A DNA stretch of 64,000 nucleotides from Paenibacillus sp. LHD-38 (GTDB taxonomy: Bacteria; Bacillota; Bacilli; Paenibacillales; Paenibacillaceae). The stretch covers positions 1 through 64,000 of the forward strand of contig NZ_JAVIFU010000029.1 in NCBI RefSeq assembly GCF_031157315.1, read 5' to 3'. Below, one piece after another: positions 1 to 6,850 of this stretch. Below the pieces are notes generated by a model. It saw only the letters and a program-made list of their open reading frames with translations, did no database searches and had not been told where the DNA came from. The position numbers and the translations under genes were made by a program. The stretch's first letter is position 1. Each line of letters opens with the position of its first letter.

Positions 1-408
1 CTGACCTGTGAAGCCAAACATCTCGTTCAGATCACGCAGGAAGCGCTCATGAAGCGCCAGCTCTTTGATCAAACAGATAAGCCTGTCATACGTTCCGATA
101 ACGGCCCACAGTTTATCAGCCATCGATTTGAAGAGGCCTGTACGGAGTTTGTCATGATCCACGAGCGTATTCCGCCTAAAACACCAAATAAAAACGCTCA
201 TATTGAATCCTATCATGCGATCATAGAACTAGAGTGCTATCGACGCCATGAATTTGAGTCCTATCCAGAGGCGTATGAGATCGTTAGTCAGTTTATTCAA
301 GATTACAACCGCATTCGCCTACATGGCAGCATCTACGACTTCTCTCCATACGAATATATGAAGGTGCTCAAGGATGGGACTGTGAAACCCAAGCATGTTA
401 AAGTCTAA
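1..408 (+). CDS. IS3-family transposase OrfB, C-terminal part (cut by window edge)
   Basis: The reading frame is open from base 1, so the gene begins outside the window. What remains is the C-terminal part of a DDE integrase core. SDNGPQF carries the second catalytic Asp and NAHIESYHAIIE carries the catalytic Glu. The final DYNRIRLHGSIYDFSPYEY stretch is typical of the IS3-family OrfB tail. The protein would cut and join DNA during transposition of its element. The sequence just after the stop (about 410-470) is probably the right end of the element, and it abuts a second, unrelated IS remnant. Whether the copy is intact cannot be judged from here. Confidence 0.85.
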   Translation: MTCEAKHLVQITQEALMKRQLFDQTDKPVIRSDNGPQFISHRFEEACTEFVMIHERIPPKTPNKNAHIESYHAIIELECYRRHEFESYPEAYEIVSQFIQDYNRIRLHGSIYDFSPYEYMKVLKDGTVKPKHVKV

Positions 409-483
409 CGCGGTTCAAAAGTCCATTTTGGAGAAAATGGAAGCAATTTAAAGCAATTCTTTGACCAATGTTGAATAAGAGGT

Positions 484-805
484 GCAGTGTCCGCAATAAG
501 GGTGTTTAACCGCTATGTTGGCAAAGTGCACGCGTTCACGGAACAACCGAAAAGTGGTGACACGACATATTTGGGAAGAAAGCAAGGAGCAAGTACGGTT
601 GAACCGATTGAGTAAATCCGGTAAACGACTGTACAAAAAACGAAAAGAAACGATTGAGCGAAGCTTCGCGGATGCCAAACAGCTCCACGGGTTTCGCTAT
701 TGCCGTTTGCGGGGGTTGCGGAATGCGACTGAGCAAGCGCTCATGACCGCAGCCGTTCAGAACATGAAAAAGATTGCCCTTCTCCTAGAAAGGAGGGCAA
801 TCTAG
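484..805 (+). pseudogene. IS1182-type transposase remnant, C-terminal end
   Basis: From 515 to 805 the frame reads KCTRSRNNRKVVTRHIWEE and then RKETIERSFADAKQLHGFRY, which matches the C-terminal end of IS1182-type DDE transposases; ERSFADAK contains the last catalytic Glu. Upstream, the same frame meets a stop near 497, inside what would be the CxxC-rich segment. The N-terminal two thirds of the gene is absent. This is therefore a decayed 3' fragment. A differently diverged IS1182-type remnant lies at 33056-33715. Confidence 0.7.
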
Positions 806-838
806 GAGAAATCCCTTTAAGCCCTCTTCAAACCATGT

Positions 839-899
839 CTCAGAACAAAAAGAGAAACCCATCGCTTCGGAAAAAGCGTGGGTTTCTCGACATTCTGAG
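839..899. repeat. Long imperfect hairpin at the end of the IS remnant
   Basis: The inner arms GAGAAACCCA (852-861) and TGGGTTTCTC (879-888) are perfect complements. They are extended by CGCTT/AAGCG and flanked by an outer pair, CTCAGAA (839-845) and TTCTGAG (893-899). It lies just after the IS1182-type fragment and could be an IS end or a transcription terminator. Confidence 0.6.
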
Positions 900-1041
900 G
901 ATGCCTTATTAAAAGGCATCCTAATTCTAATAAATTAATGCTGTTACTATCCTCTTTTTCAATTGCAATTTCATTTGGCATAATATATTAGCAGTCTGCA
1001 CTTTTTATTAAACTTCCTGGTAGAGCTGTTCAACGGAGTAT

Positions 1042-1088
1042 AAAAAAGGAACGTTCACAAGGCAATTCGCCTGTAAACGTTCCTTTTA
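1042..1088 (-). terminator. Rho-independent terminator of the arsenic operon
   Basis: The arms AAAGGAACGTT and AACGTTCCTTT flank a smaller hairpin (AGGC/GCCT). Read on the minus strand, the stem is followed by a run of T. It begins directly after the stop codon of the phosphatase gene, the last gene of the leftward ars operon. Confidence 0.8.
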
Positions 1089-1520
1089 TTACGAATATAT
1101 AGTTTCCAATGCGTTTCGCTGTGCAGGTTTAATATTCAATATTGATCGAATACTTTGGGCTTTTTGCTCGGCATCTTCGATGGTATTGGCTAATCCTAAC
1201 TCAAGAAGTGTACCATAAGCAACTGTACCAGTTCGGCCTTTACCGCCGCCACAATGGAATGCCACCTTTTTGCCTTCTTTATACGCGTCTACAACAGCTT
1301 TAATGGCAGAATGAAGCAGTTCTTCTTGGGGTTCATTTGCCTTGTCTCCAAGGGGAACCTTAATCCATCGCAAGCCTGCGCTGGAAGCAGCACATTGATC
1401 TGCCTCTTCACGAAGATCAACTACAACTTCAACACCTTCATTATCCACTATTGTTTGTACGTCTTGGGCACCGCCCATATAAATTTGACCAGGTATTAAT
1501 TCATGATAAGCTTTATTCAT
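1089..1520 (-). CDS. Cys-based protein tyrosine/dual-specificity phosphatase-like protein
   Basis: This 143-aa cytosolic protein carries the phosphatase P-loop HCGGGKGRTGT, with nucleophile Cys90 and phosphate-binding Arg96 (HCX5R), and an upstream VVVDLREEAD segment typical of small dual-specificity phosphatases. The start is supported by an AAGGAG site 8 bases upstream. It is the last gene of the leftward arsR-arsB-arsC-arsI operon, 18 bp after arsI and directly before a terminator. Its substrate is unknown. The HCX5R active site can also hold arsenate, so a side role in arsenic metabolism is possible, but that is inference from position only. Confidence 0.75.
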   Translation of the reverse strand: MNKAYHELIPGQIYMGGAQDVQTIVDNEGVEVVVDLREEADQCAASSAGLRWIKVPLGDKANEPQEELLHSAIKAVVDAYKEGKKVAFHCGGGKGRTGTVAYGTLLELGLANTIEDAEQKAQSIRSILNIKPAQRNALETIYS

Positions 1521-1538
1521 TTTGATTTCTCCTTTGAC

Positions 1539-2018
1539 TTAAAATAATTGTTTTTTAAACGATGTAAACTCCACTTGAACTGGTGCAGAAGGAGGGGCAC
1601 AGCATAATGAAAGATCACGTTGATCGCCAGCAGATTCAAATTCTGAATCCTCTTTGGTATAAAAAATCTCCCAGGCATTACCGTCCGGATCGTACACCCA
1701 TACTTTGTCTTGTACAGCATAGCAGCAGGTAGTATTCATTTCGTCAATAAGAAGAAGATCAGCTTGTCTCAGACGCTCACCCATCGCGAGTACGTCTTCG
1801 GTGTTATCTACTTGAAAACCAAGGTGATTTAGAACACCGTTTTTTTCAAATGGGCGTACGTTTAGTGAAAAGTGTAGGGCTGGATTATCTAATTCAAACT
1901 TCGCGTAATTTTCCTTTACCTTCGTTGGCTCCACTCCAAAAAATTGACGGTAGAAGCCGAGTGACTTATCTAAGTCAGAGCAGTTCACGGCAACATGCAT
2001 TCTTTTGATGTGGGACAT
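1539..2018 (-). CDS. arsI: ArsI-type C-As lyase (vicinal-oxygen-chelate dioxygenase family)
   Basis: This 159-aa protein belongs to the ArsI/CadI branch of the glyoxalase-like fold. ArsI enzymes are Fe(II)-dependent dioxygenases that break the carbon-arsenic bond of trivalent methyl- or aryl-arsenicals. The expected metal ligands are visible as His8, His65 and Glu117. The diagnostic vicinal pair Cys98-Cys99 in TTCCYA is the known As(III) substrate site. A further CC pair lies in the C-terminal tail (SLCCAPP). The start codon follows the arsC stop after one base, so translation is probably coupled. The gene suggests that the host meets organoarsenicals as well as inorganic arsenic. Confidence 0.9.
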   Translation of the reverse strand: MSHIKRMHVAVNCSDLDKSLGFYRQFFGVEPTKVKENYAKFELDNPALHFSLNVRPFEKNGVLNHLGFQVDNTEDVLAMGERLRQADLLLIDEMNTTCCYAVQDKVWVYDPDGNAWEIFYTKEDSEFESAGDQRDLSLCCAPPSAPVQVEFTSFKKQLF

Positions 2019-2019
2019 G

Positions 2020-2442
2020 TTATTGTCCTACTTTCACAAACTTCTCGATCCGTGCTTTAATCGCATCGCGAACGATTCTGAATTGATCCATGATTTCTTC
2101 TTCTGTGCCTGTTGCTTTAGCAGGATCTTCGAAGCCCCAATGCCATTTCACTACATCCGGATTGGAAATAACCGGGCAGTGCTCATCGGCGTGGCCGCAA
2201 AGGGTAATTACATAGGTAGCACGATTTAATATCTCCGAATCGATAACATTAGAAGAGTTTTCGCTAATATCTACGCCAGCTTCTTTCATCACTTGAACCG
2301 CTCTTGGATTCAGGCCATGTGCTTCGAGTCCTGCGCTTTTAACTTCGTATTGTTCACTACCTATAGCATTCAGAAAGCCATCTGCCATTTGACTCCGGCA
2401 AGAGTTACCCGTACACAAGAAATAAACCAGTTTCTTTTCCAT
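2020..2442 (-). CDS. arsC: Arsenate reductase, thioredoxin-coupled type
   Basis: This 140-aa enzyme has the low-molecular-weight phosphatase fold and reduces arsenate to arsenite using thioredoxin. The P-loop CTGNSCR holds Cys10, Cys15 and Arg16. The redox pair is Cys82 and Cys89 in [11 protein letters not shown], as in the staphylococcal pI258 and Bacillus enzymes. The length is normal for the family. An AAGGAG site precedes the ATG. It sits between arsB and arsI, so the arsenite it makes can be exported by the adjacent ArsB. Confidence 0.95.
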   Translation of the reverse strand: MEKKLVYFLCTGNSCRSQMADGFLNAIGSEQYEVKSAGLEAHGLNPRAVQVMKEAGVDISENSSNVIDSEILNRATYVITLCGHADEHCPVISNPDVVKWHWGFEDPAKATGTEEEIMDQFRIVRDAIKARIEKFVKVGQ

Positions 2443-2467
2443 TTTTCATATCTCCTTTGAAATTCAT

Positions 2468-3760
2468 TTAATGGATGATGCTAAGCCATAAGTAAAGGCA
2501 AACTAACGTAATAAACAACACGGGAATCGTTAGTACGATTCCAATTTTAAAGTAATAGCCCCATGTAATTTTCACGCCTTTTTTGGACAGCACATGAAGC
2601 CACAATAAGGTAGCTAACGAGCCTATTGGCGTAATTTTAGGACCTAGATCAGAACCAATCACATTGGCATAGATCAGAGCCTCTCGTATTACACCATCCG
2701 TGTTCGTTCCCTGGATAGCCAAGGCATCGATCATAACCGTAGGCATGTTGTTCATAATGGAAGAGAGGATGGCAGCGATAAATCCTGTACCAATCGTTGC
2801 CATAAATAAACCTTGATCTGCTGTCCATTGAAACACTTTTCCAAGTTCATCTGTAAGACCAACATTACGGAGCCCATAAACCACGACATACATGCCGATG
2901 GAAAAGACGACAACTGACCATGGGGCTCCTTTGATTACAGCGCCGGTATGGATTGCCGGACTTCTGCGTGCTGCAAAAATAAAGACAATTGCTGCAATTC
3001 CAGCTACTATCGATACAGGAATATGGACGAACTCACTTACAAGGTAAGCAATTAGTAGTACGGCTAATACAAACCAGGATAGCTTAAACATGCGCATATC
3101 TTTAATCGCTTCACGAGGCTGTTTTAGTTGGTTAAGATCATAGCTCTTAGGTATGCTTCTCTTGAAAAACAGGAATAAAACCAGCAAACTTGCACCAACC
3201 GCAAAGAAGGTTGGAATAATCATACGACTTGCATACTCGGCAAATCCAATGCCAAAGAAATCAGAAGAAACGATATTGACCAAGTTACTGACCACAAGCG
3301 GTAAGGAGGCCGTATCGGATATAAATCCGCTTGCCATAATGAATGGCAGAATCATACGATCGTCAAATTTCAAGGCTCTGACCATGGCAAGTACAATCGG
3401 TGTAAGAATGAGTGCAGCACCATCATTTGCGAAAAATGCAGCAACAGCAGCGCCTAACAATACGACGAAGGTGAACATGAGGTAACCGTTCCCTTTTGCA
3501 AAGCGTGCCATATGGAGTGCTGACCATTCAAAGAATCCTATTTCATCTAGAATGAGAGAGATCAGGATGACAGCGACAAATGCTAACGTTGCGTTCCAGA
3601 CAATGCCGGTAACATCCCACACGTCATTAAAATCAACGACGCCAACGAGTAGGGCGAGTATAGCTCCGCCAACAGCCGAGTAACCAATGTTCAAACCTCT
3701 AGGCTGCCAAATAACGAAAATCAAGGTAATGAGAAAAATAATGGATGCGATAACTAACAT
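2468..3760 (-). CDS. arsB: Arsenite efflux membrane protein ArsB
   Basis: This 430-aa integral membrane protein of the ArsB/NhaD ion-transporter superfamily has about 11 or 12 hydrophobic segments along its whole length. It extrudes As(OH)3 or Sb(OH)3. [15 protein letters not shown] near residue 110 and a second repeat-like [17 protein letters not shown] near residue 330 are characteristic ArsB segments. The start has a strong AGGAGG site. No arsA ATPase gene is present, so the protein probably works as a secondary carrier. It lies 13 bp downstream of arsR and 25 bp upstream of arsC. Confidence 0.93.
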   Translation of the reverse strand: MLVIASIIFLITLIFVIWQPRGLNIGYSAVGGAILALLVGVVDFNDVWDVTGIVWNATLAFVAVILISLILDEIGFFEWSALHMARFAKGNGYLMFTFVVLLGAAVAAFFANDGAALILTPIVLAMVRALKFDDRMILPFIMASGFISDTASLPLVVSNLVNIVSSDFFGIGFAEYASRMIIPTFFAVGASLLVLFLFFKRSIPKSYDLNQLKQPREAIKDMRMFKLSWFVLAVLLIAYLVSEFVHIPVSIVAGIAAIVFIFAARRSPAIHTGAVIKGAPWSVVVFSIGMYVVVYGLRNVGLTDELGKVFQWTADQGLFMATIGTGFIAAILSSIMNNMPTVMIDALAIQGTNTDGVIREALIYANVIGSDLGPKITPIGSLATLLWLHVLSKKGVKITWGYYFKIGIVLTIPVLFITLVCLYLWLSIIH

Positions 3761-3773
3761 ATTTCCTCCTAAA

Positions 3774-4091
3774 TTAACTACAGCAGTCAGTACTCAATTT
3801 TTTTAAATGATCATTCATTGAAGGAAGTACTTCTAAGATGCCATGCAAAAAAGGTTTATCATCAATATTTAAAGAATAATAAATCCATTGCGCACGTCTT
3901 GTCTCATTAACCAAACCGCCAACTTTTAATTTTTTTAAATGCTGGCTTACATTAGGTTGTGTTGTTTCAAGAATCGTAACAATATCGCATACGCACATCT
4001 CTTGCTCCTTAAGCAGAGCAAGAATAGTAAGACGAGTCTTGTCAGACAATAGCTTCAATGTCTCGGCAAGAGTGTCTATCGGTTGAATCAT
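3774..4091 (-). CDS. arsR: ArsR/SmtB-family arsenic-responsive repressor
   Basis: This 105-aa winged-helix repressor has the classical As(III)-binding motif in the DNA-recognition region ([10 protein letters not shown], with the CVC pair), followed by the recognition helix [12 protein letters not shown]. Binding of As(III) or Sb(III) should release it from the promoter. The C-terminal tail ends DCCS, an extra vicinal Cys pair that may give a second metalloid site. Its ATG overlaps the stop of a short upstream ORF (ATGA overlap), so translation is likely coupled. It is the first full-length gene of the ars operon, and a candidate operator lies at 4297-4320. Confidence 0.92.
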   Translation of the reverse strand: MIQPIDTLAETLKLLSDKTRLTILALLKEQEMCVCDIVTILETTQPNVSQHLKKLKVGGLVNETRRAQWIYYSLNIDDKPFLHGILEVLPSMNDHLKKLSTDCCS

Positions 4092-4258
4092 GCAATCACT
4101 CCTTTAAAGCATTGTATTGTGTTTAGTGGGTGTATTTCGGATGGATGTAAGTCAATGATTACATCATCTCTTGCCATATCTTTAGCATAAGCTTCTGCGA
4201 TTTGACTTCGACAACGATTTTCACCACATAAAAAGTAAATACGAAGTGAGGGCTTCAA
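4088..4258 (-). CDS. 56-codon ArsC-like leader ORF overlapping arsR
   Basis: A TTG-initiated ORF (AAAGGTG site 8-9 bases upstream) encodes 56 aa. Residues 7-28 read as an arsenate-reductase/LMW-phosphatase P-loop (IYFLCGENRCRSQIAEAYA), with Cys, Cys and Arg in the CX4CR pattern of ArsC. After about residue 35 the similarity to ArsC stops and the ORF runs to a TGA that overlaps the arsR ATG by four bases. It may be an ArsC gene that lost its 3' end. The exact overlap and retained Shine-Dalgarno site suggest it is still translated and coupled to arsR. The complete arsC lies at 2020-2442. Confidence 0.55.
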   Translation of the reverse strand: MKPSLRIYFLCGENRCRSQIAEAYAKDMARDDVIIDLHPSEIHPLNTIQCFKGVIA

Positions 4259-4281
4259 ATAGTCTCACACCTTTCAATGTT

Positions 4282-4320
4282 ATTATACACAGCTGATTAT
4301 ATAAGTAAAGTATTATATAA
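4282..4320 (-). promoter_or_regulatory. Promoter and candidate ArsR operator of the ars operon
   Basis: Read on the minus strand, a -35-like TTTACT (4304-4309) lies 16 bp from a perfect -10 TATAAT (4282-4287). Two copies of the self-complementary octamer TTATATAA (4297-4304 and 4313-4320) are spaced 16 bp apart and overlap the -35 region. This is where a dimeric ArsR would block RNA polymerase. The operator assignment is inference. Confidence 0.6.
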
Positions 4321-4354
4321 GTGTTAACGCATATCAACGATGAAGTGAATTTTA

Positions 4355-4371
4355 ACTTGCAAATTACAAGT
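4355..4371. promoter_or_regulatory. Palindromic operator upstream of marR
   Basis: ACTTGCAAATTACAAGT is a 17-bp near-perfect inverted repeat 38 bp upstream of the MarR gene. A closely related 17-mer lies upstream of the next gene at 4886-4902. The pairing suggests a MarR-family binding site used for autoregulation. Confidence 0.55.
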
Positions 4372-4409
4372 AAATGATTTATAAATAATACAGACAGGGG
4401 GAATGAATA

Positions 4410-4856
4410 ATGAACAACCCACGAGAATTACTACAAATCCTTGCTAGGCAGTTTGGTTTGTTGAACAAGAACTGTTGTCAGATCAGTGGTCTGGATATAT
4501 CTCTCATTCACAGTCATATCCTTTACGAAATTGATCGCCAGAACATGCCTTCTATGCAAAAGGTTGCAGAAACGCTTGGCGTGGATATTACGACCTTTAG
4601 TCGACAGATTCAATCCTTAAAAAAGATGAATTTAGTTAAGAAAACTTCTTCTCCAGAAGATGGTAGAGTGTATCTATTATCATTGACAACAGAAGGGAAG
4701 TTTGTGGCGGGCTCAATTGAAAAAATGATGAACGATTATTTAGACGAAGTCTTTTCATTCATGAATGAGTTTGAGAAGGAAACCGTCATCCGATCTCTAC
4801 AATTACTAAACACAAGCATGCAAAAATCAAAAATGTGCTGCACACCTATGGGGTAA
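4410..4856 (+). CDS. MarR-family regulator with cysteine pairs
   Basis: This 148-aa protein has the MarR layout: N-terminal dimer helix, winged helix near residues 50-100 (SMQKVAETLGVDITTFSRQI, then the DGRVYLLSLT wing) and a C-terminal dimer helix. It carries a vicinal CC near residue 22 (KNCCQ) and another in the tail (KMCCTPMG), which would suit sensing of thiol-reactive species such as As(III). The start is supported by an AGGGGGA site. Matching palindromes lie upstream of this gene and of the flavoprotein at 4927, so it probably controls both. The inducer is not proven by sequence. Confidence 0.8.
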   Translation: MNNPRELLQILARQFGLLNKNCCQISGLDISLIHSHILYEIDRQNMPSMQKVAETLGVDITTFSRQIQSLKKMNLVKKTSSPEDGRVYLLSLTTEGKFVAGSIEKMMNDYLDEVFSFMNEFEKETVIRSLQLLNTSMQKSKMCCTPMG

Positions 4857-4885
4857 TGAGATTACTCCATATCTTTTAATCTCAT

Positions 4886-4902
4886 ACTTGCAAAATGCAA
4901 TT
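4886..4902. promoter_or_regulatory. Second copy of the MarR-type operator
   Basis: ACTTGCAAAATGCAATT shares its left half and spacing with the palindrome at 4355-4371. It lies 24 bp upstream of the flavoprotein start at 4927, a position suited to repression. Confidence 0.5.
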
Positions 4903-4926
4903 AAATTCGTTAATTAAGGAGATAGT

Positions 4927-5865
4927 ATGAGCGAGTTATATGATGTAATTGTCATTGGGGCAGGGCAAGCAGGTCTTGCTGCAGGCTATCATTTGAAGAA
5001 AAATGGATTTCATTATGTCGTTTTAGAATCGAACACCGAACCGGCTGGTTCATGGCCACAATACTACGACAACCTGAGGTTATTTTCGCCTGCGAGCTAT
5101 TCCTCATTGCCAGGGATGCCATTCCCATTAAAAGCTGATATCTACCCGACAAGGGATGAAGTCATCTTTTATTTAAAAATGTATGCCAAGCACAATAACT
5201 TTCCGATCCATTTTAATGTTCGGGTGGATCGAGTGGAAAAAAACGAGCTTTTCTACTTGCATACAACAGACGGTGAGGTATACAGAACTAAAAACATCAT
5301 TTGCGCTACAGGTTCATTTAATCAGCCATTCGTTCCAAAACTGGAGGGAGGCGAAGACTTTAAAGGGACAATAATTCATTCTTCTCAGTACAGGAAACCA
5401 GATGCCTTCCGTAAACAACGCGTTATCGTAGTGGGCAGAGGTAATTCAGCTGTGCAGATAGGAGCTGAGATCAGTGAAAGGGCTTCAGTTACTACTCTTG
5501 CAGTACTTCAGCCTGTTCAATTAGTACCTCAAAGATTACTTGGGAAAGACGTTCATTTTTGGATGAAGATCATAGGGTACGATGCTTTTCCTTTTTGGCG
5601 GTTCGGAGTGACAGTAGGTAGCCCAGGCGGAGCCATTGATGTAGGAGGATTCAAAAATAAGTTAAGGGATGGTCTTCATGGAGTTGAGGGAGCACTGGAT
5701 GATCGAGGGTATGCCGTTCAAAAAGGAGGTTTAAGCAGTACGGTACCTGGATTATATTATCTAGGCTTATCCGGTCAACGTTCATTTGCTTCAGCAACAA
5801 TTCGAGGTGTAGGTTCTGATGCTAAATATGTAGTGAAGCATCTTAAAAGAAGGGGTCTTGGTTAG
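4927..5865 (+). CDS. CzcO/ArsO-like FAD-NAD(P)H oxidoreductase, apparently internally deleted
   Basis: This 312-aa protein has an N-terminal FAD-binding GAGQAGLAAG motif at residues 11-20 and an NAD(P)H-binding GRGNSAVQIG motif near residue 170. Family members of the CzcO/ArsO type are flavin monooxygenase-like proteins often found in metal and arsenic clusters. Usual members have about 350 aa. After IDVGGFKNKLRDGLHG the sequence jumps straight to GALDDRGY, skipping the roughly 40 residues that normally contain the second conserved ATGYRP motif. The C-terminal PGLYYLGLSGQRSFASATIRG is intact. The protein may be inactive or altered. The gap is inferred from memory of family sequences. Confidence 0.75.
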   Translation: MSELYDVIVIGAGQAGLAAGYHLKKNGFHYVVLESNTEPAGSWPQYYDNLRLFSPASYSSLPGMPFPLKADIYPTRDEVIFYLKMYAKHNNFPIHFNVRVDRVEKNELFYLHTTDGEVYRTKNIICATGSFNQPFVPKLEGGEDFKGTIIHSSQYRKPDAFRKQRVIVVGRGNSAVQIGAEISERASVTTLAVLQPVQLVPQRLLGKDVHFWMKIIGYDAFPFWRFGVTVGSPGGAIDVGGFKNKLRDGLHGVEGALDDRGYAVQKGGLSSTVPGLYYLGLSGQRSFASATIRGVGSDAKYVVKHLKRRGLG

Positions 5866-5882
5866 ACCCCACTCAATTATGC

Positions 5883-6065
5883 TTACCCGCAGCAAGTGCT
5901 CTTTACGATTATAGGATTGCTCAGCGGCGTTTTAGTTGAACAACCGCATCCGTCCTTGCCTGCTGACTTCGCATCTGCGTCTGCTATACAGCAAGATTGT
6001 GTGTTCTCTGGGGCCGGTCCTCCGCAGCAGTTGTCGGAACCTTGTAAAATGTTGTCACTGATCAT
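5883..6065 (-). CDS. Cys-rich 60-aa mini-protein, putative arsenic/metal binder
   Basis: This 60-aa soluble peptide contains cysteines in pairs or close groups: NCCGG, SCC, GCGC and a terminal TCCG. I do not recognise a named family. The start at 6065 is chosen because GGAGG lies 8 bases upstream; a longer frame from 6086 has no ribosome site. It follows the SigZ-type gene on the same strand, 72 bp downstream, and is probably co-transcribed with it. Its place in an arsenic island and its many vicinal thiols suggest As(III) sequestration or chaperoning. That function is inference. Confidence 0.65.
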   Translation of the reverse strand: MISDNILQGSDNCCGGPAPENTQSCCIADADAKSAGKDGCGCSTKTPLSNPIIVKSTCCG

Positions 6066-6137
6066 TTTGTATTCCTCCATTGTCATGTATTGTACTAACG
6101 TTCATGAAGACGGAGAGAAGTTGAAATAAGTCGCAAT

Positions 6138-6704
6138 TTATAAGTTGCAGTTGCAAGAGGACGTACATGATTCTGTTTGAAGAGGCCCTTTGATTTCATA
6201 ATCCTGTATATGTCCCAAAAGATCTTTATTGACGTGACAGCACGCAAGAAGCAGTTCCTTGAGTTTCAACCTGCCTCTTTGAACCCTTGATTTTGCACCA
6301 GAAAGAAAAATACCTAATTGCATGCTTAACTCGACTTGTGTATAGCCTTGCAGCTCGGTAATCGTAAGCGCCTCTCGGTATTTGAGTGGCAATTGTTCGA
6401 TCATCGGTTTTATGCAGGATGCTAGCTGGGTACTGATTTCAATTTCTTCTTCAGTGGAAGGAAGGTTGAAGGGAAGTTCTTCGAAAGATCGTTCGCGCCT
6501 GTAATAATCAATAATTGCGTTTCGTGTTATTTGATAGACCCATGGTTTTATTTTCTCTTCGTCCCTAAGGTTTTTAATATTTAAATGAATTTTTATAAAC
6601 GTATCCTGCACAATGTCATCAGCAGCAATAGGATCTCCAGTACGATTGATCACAAATTGCTTCAAAGGTTGATGAAAAAGCTGCCATAATTGAACGATTT
6701 CCAT
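6138..6704 (-). CDS. sigZ: ECF-type RNA polymerase sigma factor, SigZ-like
   Basis: This 188-aa sigma factor has region 2 (AADDIVQDTFIKIHLN and KPWVYQITRNAIIDYYRR) and region 4 (LPLKYREALTITELQGYTQVE). A C-terminal extension with LLACCHVN and DYE resembles SigZ. The tail ends SCTSSCNCNL. The ATG at 6704 lies 8 bases from GAGG; the GTG at 6713 would overlap the Shine-Dalgarno site. No anti-sigma gene is adjacent. The gene downstream is the Cys-rich mini-protein. The CC and CxxxCxC cysteines could let the factor sense thiol-binding metalloids directly, which is inference. Confidence 0.8.
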   Translation of the reverse strand: MEIVQLWQLFHQPLKQFVINRTGDPIAADDIVQDTFIKIHLNIKNLRDEEKIKPWVYQITRNAIIDYYRRERSFEELPFNLPSTEEEIEISTQLASCIKPMIEQLPLKYREALTITELQGYTQVELSMQLGIFLSGAKSRVQRGRLKLKELLLACCHVNKDLLGHIQDYEIKGPLQTESCTSSCNCNL

Positions 6705-6850
6705 GTTGCGCACCTCTTTAAGTTCTTCTTTATAGTGCTGACGTTATCTTTTCGTGAAAGGACGCAGCGTATTGCAAAAAAACATAAATGCATCTATTTG
6801 ATTAAATGGATCGTCACTTAGAGTGTAATCGAATTCGAGGAGGAGTTAAA

